Assembly: GCF_036227565.1 (NCBI RefSeq)
Contig: NZ_CP109460.1
Span: forward strand, 8,184,001-8,248,000
Length of the DNA stretch: 64,000 nt
Direction of reading: 5' to 3'
Source: Streptomyces sp. NBC_01454
GTDB lineage: Bacteria; Actinomycetota; Actinomycetes; Streptomycetales; Streptomycetaceae
A program made the translations under genes and the position numbers. The notes below the pieces were generated by a model. The model searched no databases and was not told where the DNA came from. It worked only from the letters and a program-made list of their open reading frames with translations. This document shows, in pieces, positions 26,244 to 35,681 of the stretch (position 1 is the stretch's first letter; every line of letters begins with the position of its first letter).

Positions 26244-26861
26244 ATGAACACGACCACGCTGGCGGCATTTCTGGCAGTGGACCTCCTGCTGGTGTTCACC
26301 CCGGGCGCGGACTGGGCCTATGCGATCTCCGCGGGCCTGCGGGGCCGCTCGGTCGTCCCCGCGGTCGCCGGGCTGATAGCCGGATACGCGGGATACACCC
26401 TGCTCGCCGTCGCGGGCCTGGTGGTGATCGTGGCGAGCTCCCCGACCCTGCTCACCGCGCTGACCGTCGCCGGCGCCGTCTACCTGGTGTGGCTCGGCTT
26501 CGGCGTGCTTCGGCAGCCGGCCACCTTGACGGCCTCCGAGTCGCCGATGGAGTCCTCCCGCGCGCAGATCATGCTCAAGGGGATCGGGATCAGCGGCCTG
26601 AACCCCAAGGCGCTGTTGCTGTACTTCTCGCTGTTCCCGCAGTTCATCAACCCGGCGACGGGCTGGCCGGTCGCCGCGCAGACCGGCCTGCTGGGCACGC
26701 TCCACATGGCCGCCTGCGCCGTCGTCTACCTCTCCGTCGGCGTCCTGGCACGCACCGTCCTGAAGACCCGGCCCGCCGCCGCCCGGGCGGTCACCCGCGC
26801 CTCCGGTGCCATGATGATCGTCATCGGCGGGTTCCTTCTGGTGGAACGCCTGGCCGGCTGA
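26244..26861 (+). CDS. LysE/RhtB family amino-acid exporter
   Basis: This 205-residue membrane protein starts at ATG 26244 behind GAGAGGGAA. It has about six helices, with the family motif FTPGADWAYAISAGLRGRS near the N-terminus and ISGLNPKALLLYFSLFPQFI in the middle. It probably exports an amino acid or a derivative under control of the divergent Lrp-type regulator. A second LysE-type gene lies at 53496. Confidence 0.88.
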   Translation: MNTTTLAAFLAVDLLLVFTPGADWAYAISAGLRGRSVVPAVAGLIAGYAGYTLLAVAGLVVIVASSPTLLTALTVAGAVYLVWLGFGVLRQPATLTASESPMESSRAQIMLKGIGISGLNPKALLLYFSLFPQFINPATGWPVAAQTGLLGTLHMAACAVVYLSVGVLARTVLKTRPAAARAVTRASGAMMIVIGGFLLVERLAG

Positions 26862-26862
26862 C

Positions 26863-26994
26863 GAACCCGGCGACCACATCGAGGCCGTCGGAACGGTCTT
26901 GCAGTCCGGACGCACCCTGACCGTGTGCCGGCTGGAGGTGTACGGCATCCAGGACGGCCGACGAAGTGCGTCGCGAACGGGCAGCAGCCACTGA
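26863..26994 (+). pseudogene. PaaI-type thioesterase C-terminal fragment
   Basis: The frame immediately after the exporter stop reads DHIEAVGTVLQSGRTLTVCR, then LEVYGIQDGRRSASRTGSSH and a stop. This matches the last strand-loop-strand of hotdog-fold thioesterases (GrVv.sGRtl.vcr.eVy). The catalytic N-terminal part is missing, so it is a remnant. Confidence 0.5.
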
Positions 26995-27081
26995 TCCGAG
27001 CGAATCGTGAGCATGCCATCTGGCAGAACCTGCCGAAAAACCCTTCGACGCGCCCTTTAATCCCTTTGTACTGTTTGTTAG

Positions 27082-28047
27082 ATGACTATCAGCCTCAAGC
27101 CGCTCGCTACGGCCGAAGCCCGGGACCTCGCGACCCTGCGCGAAGAGGTCGAACACGTCGACAGGACGGGCCTGCACGAGGACGAGGTGGACGTCCGCCA
27201 TGAACTCACCGACCCCAAGGTGGACTTGGCGCGTCACACCGTCGGCTTCTGGCAGGGATCTCGGCTGGTGGCGTACGCCATGGTGTACGAGCCGGAGCGG
27301 GTACGGGACATCGCCCGCTTCGAAACCGCCGCAGCCGTCCATCCGGACTGGCGTCGGCAGGGGATCGGTACGCGGCTGGTCGACTGGATGCGCAGCCGCG
27401 CGGAGGCGATCCGGGCGGAGCGTCACCCCGGCGAACCGGCGGAACTGCTGATGGACGGGACGGCCGGCAGCGCGGGGCTGGCGGCTCTGGCCCGGCACGC
27501 CGGTTTCGCGCCCCGTCGGTACTGGTTCAGCATGACGCACGGCCTGCGCGCGGACCGGCTGCCCGCCCTGGGGATGCCGGACGGCCTGCGCCTGACGCCC
27601 TTCGATCCAGTCCTCGACGAAGCGACCCGGATCGCGCACAACGACGCGTTCCGCGATCACTGGAATCACACCGAGACGGACCGAACCGACTGGGACACCT
27701 GGTTCACCGGGGCCCGTTCGTTCCGCGCCGGTCTCTCCTCCCTGCTGCTTGACGCCGAGGGCAGCGTCGCGGCGTACCTGCTCGCCGACGAGTACGTCGC
27801 CGACCACGCGGCCACGGGCGACCGCGGGTGCACGATCGGCCACCTGGGCACCGTGCAATCCCACCGGGGACGCGGTGCGGCGCGCGCCCTGCTGGCGCAC
27901 ACCTTGGCCGAGGCCAGGAAGCAGGAGTACGACAAGGCGGAACTGGTCGTCGACGCCGCCAACCCGACAGGGGCCCTGGGGCTCTACGAACGGATGGGCT
28001 TCGCGACGGAACGGGAGTTCGTGACGTACGCCCGGCCACTGGACTGA
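27082..28047 (+). CDS. Tandem GNAT acetyltransferase
   Basis: The 321-residue protein starts at ATG 27082 with no Shine-Dalgarno. The upstream sequence (TTTGTACTGTTTGTTAG) is AT-rich and could hold a -10 box, giving a leaderless mRNA. Two GNAT domains are present: the first has VHPDWRRQGIGTRLVDWMRS (acetyl-CoA site), the second GTVQSHRGRGAARALLAHTL and NPTGALGLYERMGFATE. The two-domain layout recalls mycothiol synthase, but overall it fits general N-acetyltransferases of unknown substrate. Confidence 0.82.
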   Translation: MTISLKPLATAEARDLATLREEVEHVDRTGLHEDEVDVRHELTDPKVDLARHTVGFWQGSRLVAYAMVYEPERVRDIARFETAAAVHPDWRRQGIGTRLVDWMRSRAEAIRAERHPGEPAELLMDGTAGSAGLAALARHAGFAPRRYWFSMTHGLRADRLPALGMPDGLRLTPFDPVLDEATRIAHNDAFRDHWNHTETDRTDWDTWFTGARSFRAGLSSLLLDAEGSVAAYLLADEYVADHAATGDRGCTIGHLGTVQSHRGRGAARALLAHTLAEARKQEYDKAELVVDAANPTGALGLYERMGFATEREFVTYARPLD

Positions 28048-28212
28048 ACAGAAACGGCGGGTCCGTCGCTCGCTCATGGACATGCCGGGGCCGGCAGCAA
28101 ATAGCCCATTTGGTGATTCCGGTAGTGGGGCTCGCCGGTGCTGCGGCATTGTCGTTTCCGGCGCCCCGGTCGAGGACGCGTCGGGTGCGGGTGGAGTGGC
28201 TGGAGGAGTGCC

Positions 28213-28818
28213 ATGGGTGAGCGCGAGACGTGGACGACGGAGGAGTTCGGCTCTTCGCACGCGGGCGCGGTCGGTGTGCTCCTGGCCGACGGTAGCGTCC
28301 CGGCGTCCGTCTTCTTCGGGATGAACTCTGGTGGGGGTGGGCGGTCGGTGTCGGAGTGGAGCGTCTATGACGGCCGCTTCGCGTACGGACCGCGGGCGGC
28401 CGCGTTGCGCGCGGTGTGCTCCTGCGGCTGGAATGGCCCGGAGCACGAGCTGGACTGGGACATGATCGGCGAGCGGAAGCTGATCGAGGCGGCGGGCGGC
28501 ACGGCGGACACCTGCGCGCAGGACTGGGACGCGCACACCGTGGAAGTGGAACAGTCGGCCATTCCCTTGCCGGAGACGGTCACCGCTTTGCTGGCACAGT
28601 TGCAGGAGGAGATCGAGAAGCTGGCGAAGACCTCGCCGCTGGCGGCCGTACGGGCAGCCCGACGGCTGGAAGTCGCTGCGGGGCAGGTCGGGTATGGGCC
28701 GGCCCACGAGGCCCGGCAGGACACGACAGCCGAGCAGGCCGCCGCCGCCCTTGGGCTGACCGAGGAGGCGGCTCGGAAGCTGATGGCCCGCTTCGGCGGC
28801 TGGAGCCCCTACTGCTGA
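28213..28818 (+). CDS. Hypothetical 201-aa protein
   Basis: The ATG at 28213 follows GGAGGAG. The N-terminal half contains VYDGRFAYGPRAAALRAVCS and CSCGWNGPEHELDW, with a possible Cys-x-Cys site. The C-terminal half is helical (VTALLAQLQEEIEKLAKTSP) and ends with an HTH-like tail (TAEQAAAALGLTEEAARKLM). Similar proteins are common in Streptomyces accessory and plasmid regions; the function is unknown. Its 3' end overlaps the convergent nucleotidyltransferase gene by 10 bp. Confidence 0.7.
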   Translation: MGERETWTTEEFGSSHAGAVGVLLADGSVPASVFFGMNSGGGGRSVSEWSVYDGRFAYGPRAAALRAVCSCGWNGPEHELDWDMIGERKLIEAAGGTADTCAQDWDAHTVEVEQSAIPLPETVTALLAQLQEEIEKLAKTSPLAAVRAARRLEVAAGQVGYGPAHEARQDTTAEQAAAALGLTEEAARKLMARFGGWSPYC

Positions 28819-29561
28819 ACACCGGTCGGCCGTGCCTGCCAGCGGTGGGAATACCCCTCGCGCAGCGGCCCGCCAATCAAGTCCAGCAGGTTTTCCGCCG
28901 CAGCTGCCAGTGGGGTGGGGTCGGCTCGTTCTGCCACGGCTCGGTGCCCGGCCAGAAGGGCGTTCCCCAGCACTGGATCTGCGGCAATGAGCCGACGGGG
29001 CATCCACTTTCCTATCCCTGTCCAGGCACCGTGGTGAGCAGTGACGAGCTCGGCCGCTTCCCGCAGCACGTGGTCAGCGACGACGAGCTGCTCATAGCGG
29101 TGCACCGATGAGGTGACGGTGTCGGCCAGGTCGTCCAGATAGCAAGTCAGTACATAGCGTCCATGGCGCCACTGTTCAGCTGTCAGCGGCGGTGGCCCCA
29201 TGGCGACGACCTCTTCTGCCAGTTGGCGAGTCCGGGTCACCTGCCCATGAGGATCCGTCAACGTCATCCCTTGGGCGTAGACGAACACCACGGTCGCTCT
29301 GCGGCGCGCCCGATCCCACTCGAAGAACTCGGGCACGTCGCCTACTGAGTTGAGGAACAACTCGACGAGGCGACCTTCGTAACGGATCACCTCTCGCCCG
29401 CTTCCTGCGGAGTCCGGAAGAAGGACTCCGATGTCGAGGTCACTCGTCGGAGTCGAATTGCCGAGGGCGGCTGACCCTCCGAGAACGGCCCCGAGCGCCT
29501 GCGGGAACAGTTCGCCCACGAGACGACCGGCCTGCGAAAGTGCGGCTTCTTGATCCTTCAT
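28809..29561 (-). CDS. Nucleotidyltransferase, aminoglycoside adenylyltransferase-like
   Basis: The 250-residue protein from ATG 29561 has the Pol-beta-type signature GGSAALGNSTPTSDLDIGVL, with the two catalytic Asp residues. The C-terminal helical part (RYVLTCYLDDLADTVTSSVH) resembles DUF4111/AadA-like or MNT-type helper domains. Adenylylation of a small molecule is possible, but the domain is also found in proteins of unknown substrate. It has no antitoxin-like partner. Confidence 0.72.
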   Translation of the reverse strand: MKDQEAALSQAGRLVGELFPQALGAVLGGSAALGNSTPTSDLDIGVLLPDSAGSGREVIRYEGRLVELFLNSVGDVPEFFEWDRARRRATVVFVYAQGMTLTDPHGQVTRTRQLAEEVVAMGPPPLTAEQWRHGRYVLTCYLDDLADTVTSSVHRYEQLVVADHVLREAAELVTAHHGAWTGIGKWMPRRLIAADPVLGNALLAGHRAVAERADPTPLAAAAENLLDLIGGPLREGYSHRWQARPTGVQQ

Positions 29562-29816
29562 GGGCGTTCATCGTGCCACTGCGAGAAGGCAGCGGCGCGG
29601 GAGCGGTCGTGTGGTGTGCCGAGCCCAGACCGCGCATCCGACAGCTCGGGCATGCGGATGTCCAGAGGTACACGTCGGGCCATAATCGCCGGGCCTCCTA
29701 CCGGGCACGGTCGCAGGAGGTACACGGCCGGCCGCGCCCCTCAGCCGGAGAGGGGCTCGGGTGCCGCCGCCGAGAGTATGTGGCGGGCACCCCGTCGGCC
29801 CTGGTGTGCGTCTCGG

Positions 29817-30962
29817 TCATCCCGAAGAGGGCTGGCCCCAGCTCTGGGCGATGACGCCCTTGGCATTGCTCTGCTGGGTCTCGGTCGGGAAGGTCGGCGT
29901 GCCGGAGACCTTCGGCAGCTTGGCGGCCGCGGCCTTGTCGAGCGTGCCGGCCTTCTTCATGGCGGCCATCAGAGCCGGGCGGGCGTACCCCTTGAGTCTG
30001 GTGTTCTGGCCCTCGGCGCTGTAGAGGTACTCCAACCACAGGCGCGCGGTAGCGGGGTGCGGCGCATCCTTGTTGATGGCCTGCGAGTAGTACTGGGAGA
30101 ACTTGCCGTCCGAGGGGACCACGACCGTCCAGTCGCGGCCCTTGGACTTGAACTCGTCGGTGTACCCGGCGTTGAGGTAGTCCCAGTCGATGCTGATCGG
30201 CGTCTTGCCCTTCGCGACGGTGGCCGGGGTGGAGTCGAGGGACGTGAAATTGCCGCTTCTCTTCAGCTTGGCGAAGAAGTCTATGCCGGGCTGGATGTCG
30301 TCGAAGGAGCCGCCGTTGGCGAGAGCGGCCGCGTACACGGCGCCGAAGGCCGAACCCGACTTGGTGGGACTGCCGTTGAGCGCGACCTGCCCCTTGTACT
30401 GCGGCTCGAGCAGTTCCTTGAAGCTGGTCGGGCAGGTGTGCACACGCTTGGCGTCGCAGCCGAAGGAGATGTAGCCGCCGTAGTCGTTCGACCAGCGGCC
30501 GATCGAGTCCCTCTGGGCATCGGGTACGTCAGCGAAACCGGCGACCATGTACGGCGCGAGCAGCCCGTCCTGAGCGGCGCTCTGCGCGAAGGAGCTGCCG
30601 AGGTCGAGGACGTCGGGCGCGCTGTCCTGGCCCTTGCGCGAGGTGACCGCGTTGATTTCGTCCTGGCTGGAGCCACTCGGGTTCTCGACCTCGACCTTGA
30701 TGCCGTACTTCTTCTTGAAGCCGTCGATCAGGGCGCCGTAATTGGCCCAGTCGCGGGGGAGCGCGATCGCATGCAGCGTGCCCTCCTGCTTGGCCGCCTT
30801 GGCCAGGGCGTTGATGCCGCCGAAGGCCTCGGCCGTGGTCGCGGTGGCCGCGTTCTTCCCGCCGGTTGACGCGTCGGGGGCGCCACAGGCGCTGAGGGCG
30901 AGTGCGGCGGCGACGACGAGGGCGCCGGTGAGGACGGCAGTCCTCGGCAGGGACACGGTCAC
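29817..30962 (-). CDS. Extracellular solute-binding lipoprotein (ABC type), orphan
   Basis: The GTG at 30962 follows GGAGAG and gives 381 residues. The lipoprotein signal is TAVLTGALVVAAALALSACG with lipobox LSAC. The mature part is a PotD/AfuA-like type 2 periplasmic fold (LHAIALPRDWANYGALIDGF, GSSQDEINAVTSRKGQDSAP, TPISIDWDYLNAGY). It should bind a solute such as a polyamine, phosphonate or iron complex. No permease or ATPase gene follows; downstream is the nucleotidyltransferase. The binding protein is therefore an orphan here. Confidence 0.85.
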   Translation of the reverse strand: MTVSLPRTAVLTGALVVAAALALSACGAPDASTGGKNAATATTAEAFGGINALAKAAKQEGTLHAIALPRDWANYGALIDGFKKKYGIKVEVENPSGSSQDEINAVTSRKGQDSAPDVLDLGSSFAQSAAQDGLLAPYMVAGFADVPDAQRDSIGRWSNDYGGYISFGCDAKRVHTCPTSFKELLEPQYKGQVALNGSPTKSGSAFGAVYAAALANGGSFDDIQPGIDFFAKLKRSGNFTSLDSTPATVAKGKTPISIDWDYLNAGYTDEFKSKGRDWTVVVPSDGKFSQYYSQAINKDAPHPATARLWLEYLYSAEGQNTRLKGYARPALMAAMKKAGTLDKAAAAKLPKVSGTPTFPTETQQSNAKGVIAQSWGQPSSG

Positions 30963-31668
30963 GGACTCTCCAGGGGTACGCACAGAGGGTTGAGGGGATT
31001 CATGCGGGGCCACACAGGGGATGCACGTGGGGGGTGAGCACCTGTCCGACAACGGGTCCGAACAAGTTGGCCTCAGTAGGCCCAACTATGGTGTGCACCA
31101 GGTAAACATTGGTCAAACTATTAGCTCCGATTCCCTCACAATCGCAGCTCGCAGGGGTTACCACGGCACCTTGTCCAGGTTGGCCGTACTGCACACTTTC
31201 CACACAACTCGGCGCAAGAGGGAACGCGTGACGGTTTGCGGGTGGCCGCGGCTTCGCGCTGTCCGGCCTTGGTTTGTGGCTGCCTGCGCATCGCGGTTGA
31301 TGCCGGCGCCAACACCACCCCCCTCGAGATCGCGCGCGACGTCGCCGGCCGCGCCGGAACGAGGCCGCCGCCGACGCCCGCCGCAGCCAAGCTCACCGGA
31401 CCCCTCCTCTTCCCATCCGCACCACCATCGCACCTGAAGGGAGGGGAGAGGGGGCAAATGTCAATCCCCTGGTTTTGTGGAGCCGTTGGTTATGCGGCCC
31501 GGCCCGGCCAGCCTTCCTGATCGGTTCGAGCTCGCGCTTCCTGGCTGATCCGTTCGAACTCGGTGGGCGGTTTCCCGCCGGCCGCGCCGTGGCGATGATT
31601 CAGGCCCATCTTGCCAGACCCATCGATATTCGATAGATTTCCATCGCGTTTCGATCAGAGGAGTGACG
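30963..31668. other. Divergent intergenic region between binding protein and DUF2975 genes
   Basis: I see no gene. The segment 31060-31200 is AT-richer than the surroundings and includes TTGGCCTCAGTAGGCCCAA (31069-31087, imperfect inverted repeat) and AAACATTGGTCAAACTATTA, which are good candidates for the promoter and operator of the binding-protein gene. From 31210 to 31600 nothing is recognised. Confidence 0.4.
31622..31634. promoter_or_regulatory. ATCGA-N3-TCGAT inverted repeat
   Basis: An AT-rich palindrome 35 bp before the DUF2975 gene, followed by GATAGATTT. The XRE-type regulator encoded two genes on could bind it as an autoregulatory site; this is inference. Confidence 0.35.
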
Positions 31669-32163
31669 TTGGGAAAGCTGACAGTGCTTGCGCTGCGTGC
31701 CGTGATGGTGGTGCTGCTCGCCGGATCGGTGTTCACGCAAGTGGTGATGGTGGCGATTCTGGCGGGCGCCGTGGAGGAGAGCGTCCTGGCGGCGGAGTGG
31801 CGCACTCCGGCCCTCGTGATCACGCTCCTGGTTCTCGTGACGGTCCAGGTCACCCTGGTCTGCGTGTGGCGGCTGGTGACGATGGTGCGACGCGGAACGG
31901 TGTTCTCCCACGCCGCATTTCGCTATGTCCACCTGGTGATCGGCGCGTTCGTGGCGGCCGCGCTCCTGGTGTTCGCGCTCGGGGTGGTCCTGGCGCCGGA
32001 CAAGACCGTGGCCCCGGGCGTTGTGGCCCTGCTGGGCGCGGTTTCCCTGGCGGTCTTCGGGGTCGCGCTCATCGTGCTCGTACTGCGGATGTTGCTCGCA
32101 CAGGCCGTGGCACGCGAGGTGGAGGCGTCGCGGCTGGGGGCCGAGCTGGCCCAGGTGATCTGA
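31669..32163 (+). CDS. DUF2975 membrane protein
   Basis: The TTG at 31669 is chosen because GAGGAG lies at proper distance, and related proteins begin MGKLTVLALR; a GTG at 31663 overlaps the ribosome site. The 164-residue protein has four membrane helices (LTVLALRAVMVVLLAGSVFT, ALVITLLVLVTVQVTLVCVW and two more). DUF2975 proteins are always paired with a small YozG-like regulator, as here. Its TGA stop overlaps the next start. The function is unknown. Confidence 0.82.
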   Translation: MGKLTVLALRAVMVVLLAGSVFTQVVMVAILAGAVEESVLAAEWRTPALVITLLVLVTVQVTLVCVWRLVTMVRRGTVFSHAAFRYVHLVIGAFVAAALLVFALGVVLAPDKTVAPGVVALLGAVSLAVFGVALIVLVLRMLLAQAVAREVEASRLGAELAQVI

Positions 32164-32438
32164 TGCCGATCTCCGTCGACATCGACGTGATGCTGGCCAA
32201 GCGGAAGATGTCCGTGGGCGAACTGGCGAACCGGGTGGGGATCACACCCGCCAACCTGGCGGTGCTCAAGAATGGTCGTGCCAAGGCGGTGCGTTTCACG
32301 ACACTCGCCGCGCTGTGCGAGGTGCTCGAGTGCCAGCCCGGAGACCTGCTGCGCTGGGAGCCGGAGACCCCCGGGGACGGGGGCAGCGCCGCGCACGAAT
32401 CCGGAGCATCCGTCCCAGCTGGACCTTCGCCATGGTGA
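32163..32438 (+). CDS. XRE-family (YozG-like) regulator
   Basis: The 91-residue protein starts inside the DUF2975 stop (TGATG). A complete HTH reads VDIDVMLAKRKMSVGELANR, VGITPANLAVLKNGRAKAVR and FTTLAALCEVLECQPGDLLR. It is the usual partner of DUF2975 membrane proteins and probably autoregulates the pair. The acidic tail after residue 65 is variable. Confidence 0.87.
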   Translation: MPISVDIDVMLAKRKMSVGELANRVGITPANLAVLKNGRAKAVRFTTLAALCEVLECQPGDLLRWEPETPGDGGSAAHESGASVPAGPSPW

Positions 32439-32673
32439 CCACGGTTCCGGTAGCCGGCTTCTGCACGTGATCACCGGGTACGAGGCCGCCGGCGTCCTCC
32501 CCACCCTTCACTGCGGTGGCCCGGAACCCCGCCGTCCTGCCCGCCGCTGCCCGTCGCTGACCGGCCCCCGAACGAAGCGACGGCCCGAGTTCTGCACTCG
32601 CAGCGTCGAAACGCCGCGCACTGTCGGCGCCTGCCGAGCACCGATGACGGACCCCCAAGGAACAGAGCGAAGC

Positions 32674-33831
32674 ATGACGACAGCAAACCTCTCCCACGGC
32701 CTCGGGGGCACGGACAGCACTGACGTGATGGTGGTCGGGGCGGGACTGGCCGGCCTGAACACCGCCACCCTCCTCGCCCGGCAAGGCCATGACGTGCTCC
32801 TCGTCGAACGCCGAACCAGTCTCTCCCGCGCGATCCGCACCACAGGAATCTTCGTACGGAAGACACTCGATGACTTCCCCCTGCCCTCCGACTGCCTCGG
32901 GCCACCGATCCGACACGTGGTCCTCTATCCCCCCAACCTGCGCCGCCCGGTCAACCTCACCAGCCCCCGCGATGAGTACCGCGTGGGCGACATGGCACCC
33001 CTCTACGAAGCGTCGGCCGCCGCCGCGGCTGACGCAGGCGTACGCATAGCACTGGGCACGCGCTACGCCGGCCGACAGGGCAATGCCTTCCACCTGGCCG
33101 GTCGCGACGGGCCGACCGTGGTCCGGGCCCGGTTCGTCGTCGGCGCCGACGGAGCCCGCTCAAGAGTTGCCCGCGACCTCGCTCTCGACCGCAACCACCA
33201 CCTGATCGTCGGCGCCGAAGAGGTCTTCGAAGTATCCGGAAGCGACGAGCCACCGACATTCCACTGTGTGCTCGACCCCTCACTCGCCCCCGGCTACCTG
33301 GCCTGGGTGGTCAACGACGGGCAGCACGCCCATGTCGGCGTCGCGGGCTATGCCGACCGCTATCCGGACGGTCTTCGGCGGGCGGTTGAGCGGTTCAGCG
33401 CCTCAGCGCCCGGACTGGCCGGCATCGAACGTCCCAAAACGGTGGAGCGGCGCGCAGGCCCCATCCCCGTCGGTGGCCTGCTGCGCCGGATCAGCTGTGC
33501 CGAGGGTCTTCTCGTGGGGGACGCGGCAGGCGCGGTCTCCCCACTCACCGCCGGGGGCCTGGACCCGTGCCTACGGCAGTCGGAACTGGCAGCCGAGGTC
33601 CTCAGCGACGCGCTGCGCACCGGTAAGCCAGACTCCATGACCCACTACGACGGAGCCGCACTCCGCACCCACTTCCGCGGACGACTCATGCTGCGCCGGG
33701 GGTTGGCCCAGGTACGGACGCCGACCGTGGCAGCAGCGGCGTTCGCCCTGCTGCGCACACCGTTCGGCCAGGCGGCGGCAAGCCGAGTCCTCTTCGGCGA
33801 CAGGTCCTTCCCCGACACCACCACCAAGTGA
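32674..33831 (+). CDS. FAD-dependent oxidoreductase, geranylgeranyl-reductase-like
   Basis: The ATG at 32674 gives 385 residues; an in-frame ATG at 32644 is an alternative. The Rossmann motif is VMVVGAGLAGLNTATLLARQ, followed by GHDVLLVERRTSLSRAIRTT. A second FAD motif, LLVGDAAGAVSPLTAGGLDP, lies near 275-300. The fold is that of group A flavoproteins, such as GGR and halogenase-like enzymes. The substrate is unknown. It is not clustered with terpene or polyketide genes. Confidence 0.82.
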   Translation: MTTANLSHGLGGTDSTDVMVVGAGLAGLNTATLLARQGHDVLLVERRTSLSRAIRTTGIFVRKTLDDFPLPSDCLGPPIRHVVLYPPNLRRPVNLTSPRDEYRVGDMAPLYEASAAAAADAGVRIALGTRYAGRQGNAFHLAGRDGPTVVRARFVVGADGARSRVARDLALDRNHHLIVGAEEVFEVSGSDEPPTFHCVLDPSLAPGYLAWVVNDGQHAHVGVAGYADRYPDGLRRAVERFSASAPGLAGIERPKTVERRAGPIPVGGLLRRISCAEGLLVGDAAGAVSPLTAGGLDPCLRQSELAAEVLSDALRTGKPDSMTHYDGAALRTHFRGRLMLRRGLAQVRTPTVAAAAFALLRTPFGQAAASRVLFGDRSFPDTTTK

Positions 33832-34410
33832 ATTCACCACGGGCCGTTTCAAGATCGGTCAGCTGTGGGTGAGGGACCGCATGGCGGGGGGCTTCTCCTG
33901 CCGCTTCGGCCTCCAGCACCACCAGGTCGCCGGTGCAGGCTTCATCCGTCCGCTCCCACGATCGCGTCGTCGGTCCGGTGGTGGCGCTAACTGATGCGAA
34001 GTGGGGGTGGAATTCTCCGGCCGCTGCGGTCTGCGTGTTGCTCCGGTCCGGGGGCGTCGCGGCGGTCCTGGGTTGTCGCCGGTGTGTGCCGCGTCTGTGC
34101 CCCCTGTTTGTCTGCTGCGCGGACACCGAGCGTGGCCGGTGCCCGGTGGGTGGACGCTCGCGCGGACCGGCCGCCGGGCCCGCGCGGTCGAGCGGCGGCG
34201 AGGTCTCTGCCCGCTCCTCGGACCGGGCCGGGGCAGCCCGTGAGCGGTTCGAAGGAGCCGGCGCCCCTCCCGACCCAAGGTAGCGTGTGGCGGTCCGCCG
34301 ATCACGGAAAGAGCACAGGACCCGGCCGGTCGCGCGGCCGGCCGATGAGTTCTCGCCGGTCCAGGAGTCATTCCACGTACAGGCACACTCCGCACCCGAA
34401 AGGCAGCACC
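33832..34410. other. 579 bp without a recognised gene
   Basis: No frame shows homology that I can name. Base composition is typical GC-rich DNA. The only regulatory expectation is the promoter of the RibD-like gene near the right end. Confidence 0.5.
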
Positions 34411-35049
34411 ATGAGCAAACTGATCGTCACCGCGTTCGTCACCCTGGACGGCGTCATGCAGGCCCCCGGCGGCCGGGGCGAGGATGTCGACGAGGGCTTC
34501 GAGCACGGTGGCTGGCAGGTCCCATACGTCGACGACGACTTCATGCGTCTCATGCGGGGTGTCTTCGAGCGGACCGCTGATCATCTCCTGCTCGGCCGGA
34601 AGACCTACGACATCTTCGCCGCGCACTGGCCCCGCATCACCGACGAGAACGACCCGATCGCCGTGAAGCTCAACGCCATGCCCAAATACGTCGCCTCGCG
34701 CACCCGCAACAGCCTGGAGTGGCACAACTCCCATCTGCTGAAGGGCGAGGCCGCAGAGGCCGTCGCACAGCTCAAGGAGCGGCTCGACGGCGTGATCATG
34801 ACGCAGGGCAGCAGCGACCTCATCCGCACCCTGCAGCAGCACGACCTCGTCGACGAGTACCGGCTGCTCGTCAACCCTGTGATCCTCGGCACCGGCAAGC
34901 GGCTCTTCGCCGAGGGCGCCACGCCTTCCGCCTGGACGCTCACGGAATCCCGCGCCACCGGCGTGGGCGTGCAGTACTGCGTCTACGAACGGGCAGGGAA
35001 GCCCGAGTACGGATCCTTCATGCTGGACGAACTGGACGAACTGGAGTGA
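34411..35049 (+). CDS. RibD C-terminal/dihydrofolate reductase-like protein
   Basis: The ATG at 34411 follows GAAAGG and gives 212 residues. The DHFR-like fold is shown by SKLIVTAFVTLDGVMQAPGG at the N-terminus, HLLLGRKTYDIFAAHWPRI (NADPH site) and LIRTLQQHDLVDEYRLLVNP near the end. Such proteins are widespread NADPH-dependent reductases of unknown substrate (YwjB/YyaP-like). The gene is monocistronic. Confidence 0.88.
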   Translation: MSKLIVTAFVTLDGVMQAPGGRGEDVDEGFEHGGWQVPYVDDDFMRLMRGVFERTADHLLLGRKTYDIFAAHWPRITDENDPIAVKLNAMPKYVASRTRNSLEWHNSHLLKGEAAEAVAQLKERLDGVIMTQGSSDLIRTLQQHDLVDEYRLLVNPVILGTGKRLFAEGATPSAWTLTESRATGVGVQYCVYERAGKPEYGSFMLDELDELE

Positions 35050-35225
35050 CGATGCTCGACACGCCCTCGTGGTCACCGCCGGGAACCTGACCGGTCCTGG
35101 GCGGCGGCGCCGCGGTCGTCAGCGCGCGCCGCGATGTGGCCGCGAAGTCTGAGTGTCCATACAAGCAGGACCGGGCCCCGCCACCCGCATGGTCGGGACC
35201 CGGCTCTGAGCGTCTGGCTTCCGGC

Positions 35226-35489
35226 TCAGATGCCCATGTTCGCGAGGGCCAGCGCGATGTTCCGCAAGGTTGCGGCGAGACCGGGATGGTCGATCTCGAA
35301 CCGTTCGACGGTCAGGTGCACGCCGTGCGCAAGGTTGGTGTCCCTCGTCGCCGTTTCGAGTTCGATCTCTGCGTCGATCTGCTGGATCAGATCCTTGAGG
35401 TGGTTGCGCTCCTCCAGAGAAAGAGGCGGGTTCTGCTCCAGCTGTTCCCGAAGGGTGTTCAGCTGCTCTTGCAGTTCGCGTGCCGACAC
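35226..35489 (-). CDS. DUF4404 protein
   Basis: The GTG at 35489 follows AGAGGATG and gives 87 residues. The sequence is a helical, coiled-coil-prone chain (RELQEQLNTLREQLEQNPPL, SLEERNHLKDLIQQIDAEIE) ending HPGLAATLRNIALALANMGI, which fits DUF4404. Its function is unknown. The gene is alone. Confidence 0.85.
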   Translation of the reverse strand: MSARELQEQLNTLREQLEQNPPLSLEERNHLKDLIQQIDAEIELETATRDTNLAHGVHLTVERFEIDHPGLAATLRNIALALANMGI

Positions 35490-35681
35490 TGTGGATCATC
35501 CTCTGGTGTGCGAGCGGTTGACGGGCGCCCACGATTCCTGGCGCAAACTTGATCATGACGCCCATACCGTCGATGCGCCAGGGGCGAGATCAAGCCACGC
35601 CTGGCTTGCTCTTTACTGCACGCGGCAGTGTCTGTCGATCCGGTTCGCCCGGCGGTGGAAAGGCCGCGGGCCCGCAGATGT

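Noticed and set aside
28809..29561. Toxin-antitoxin pair of the MNT/HEPN type
   Set aside because: The nucleotidyltransferase has no HEPN partner, and the overlapping gene at 28213 is convergent rather than co-directional.
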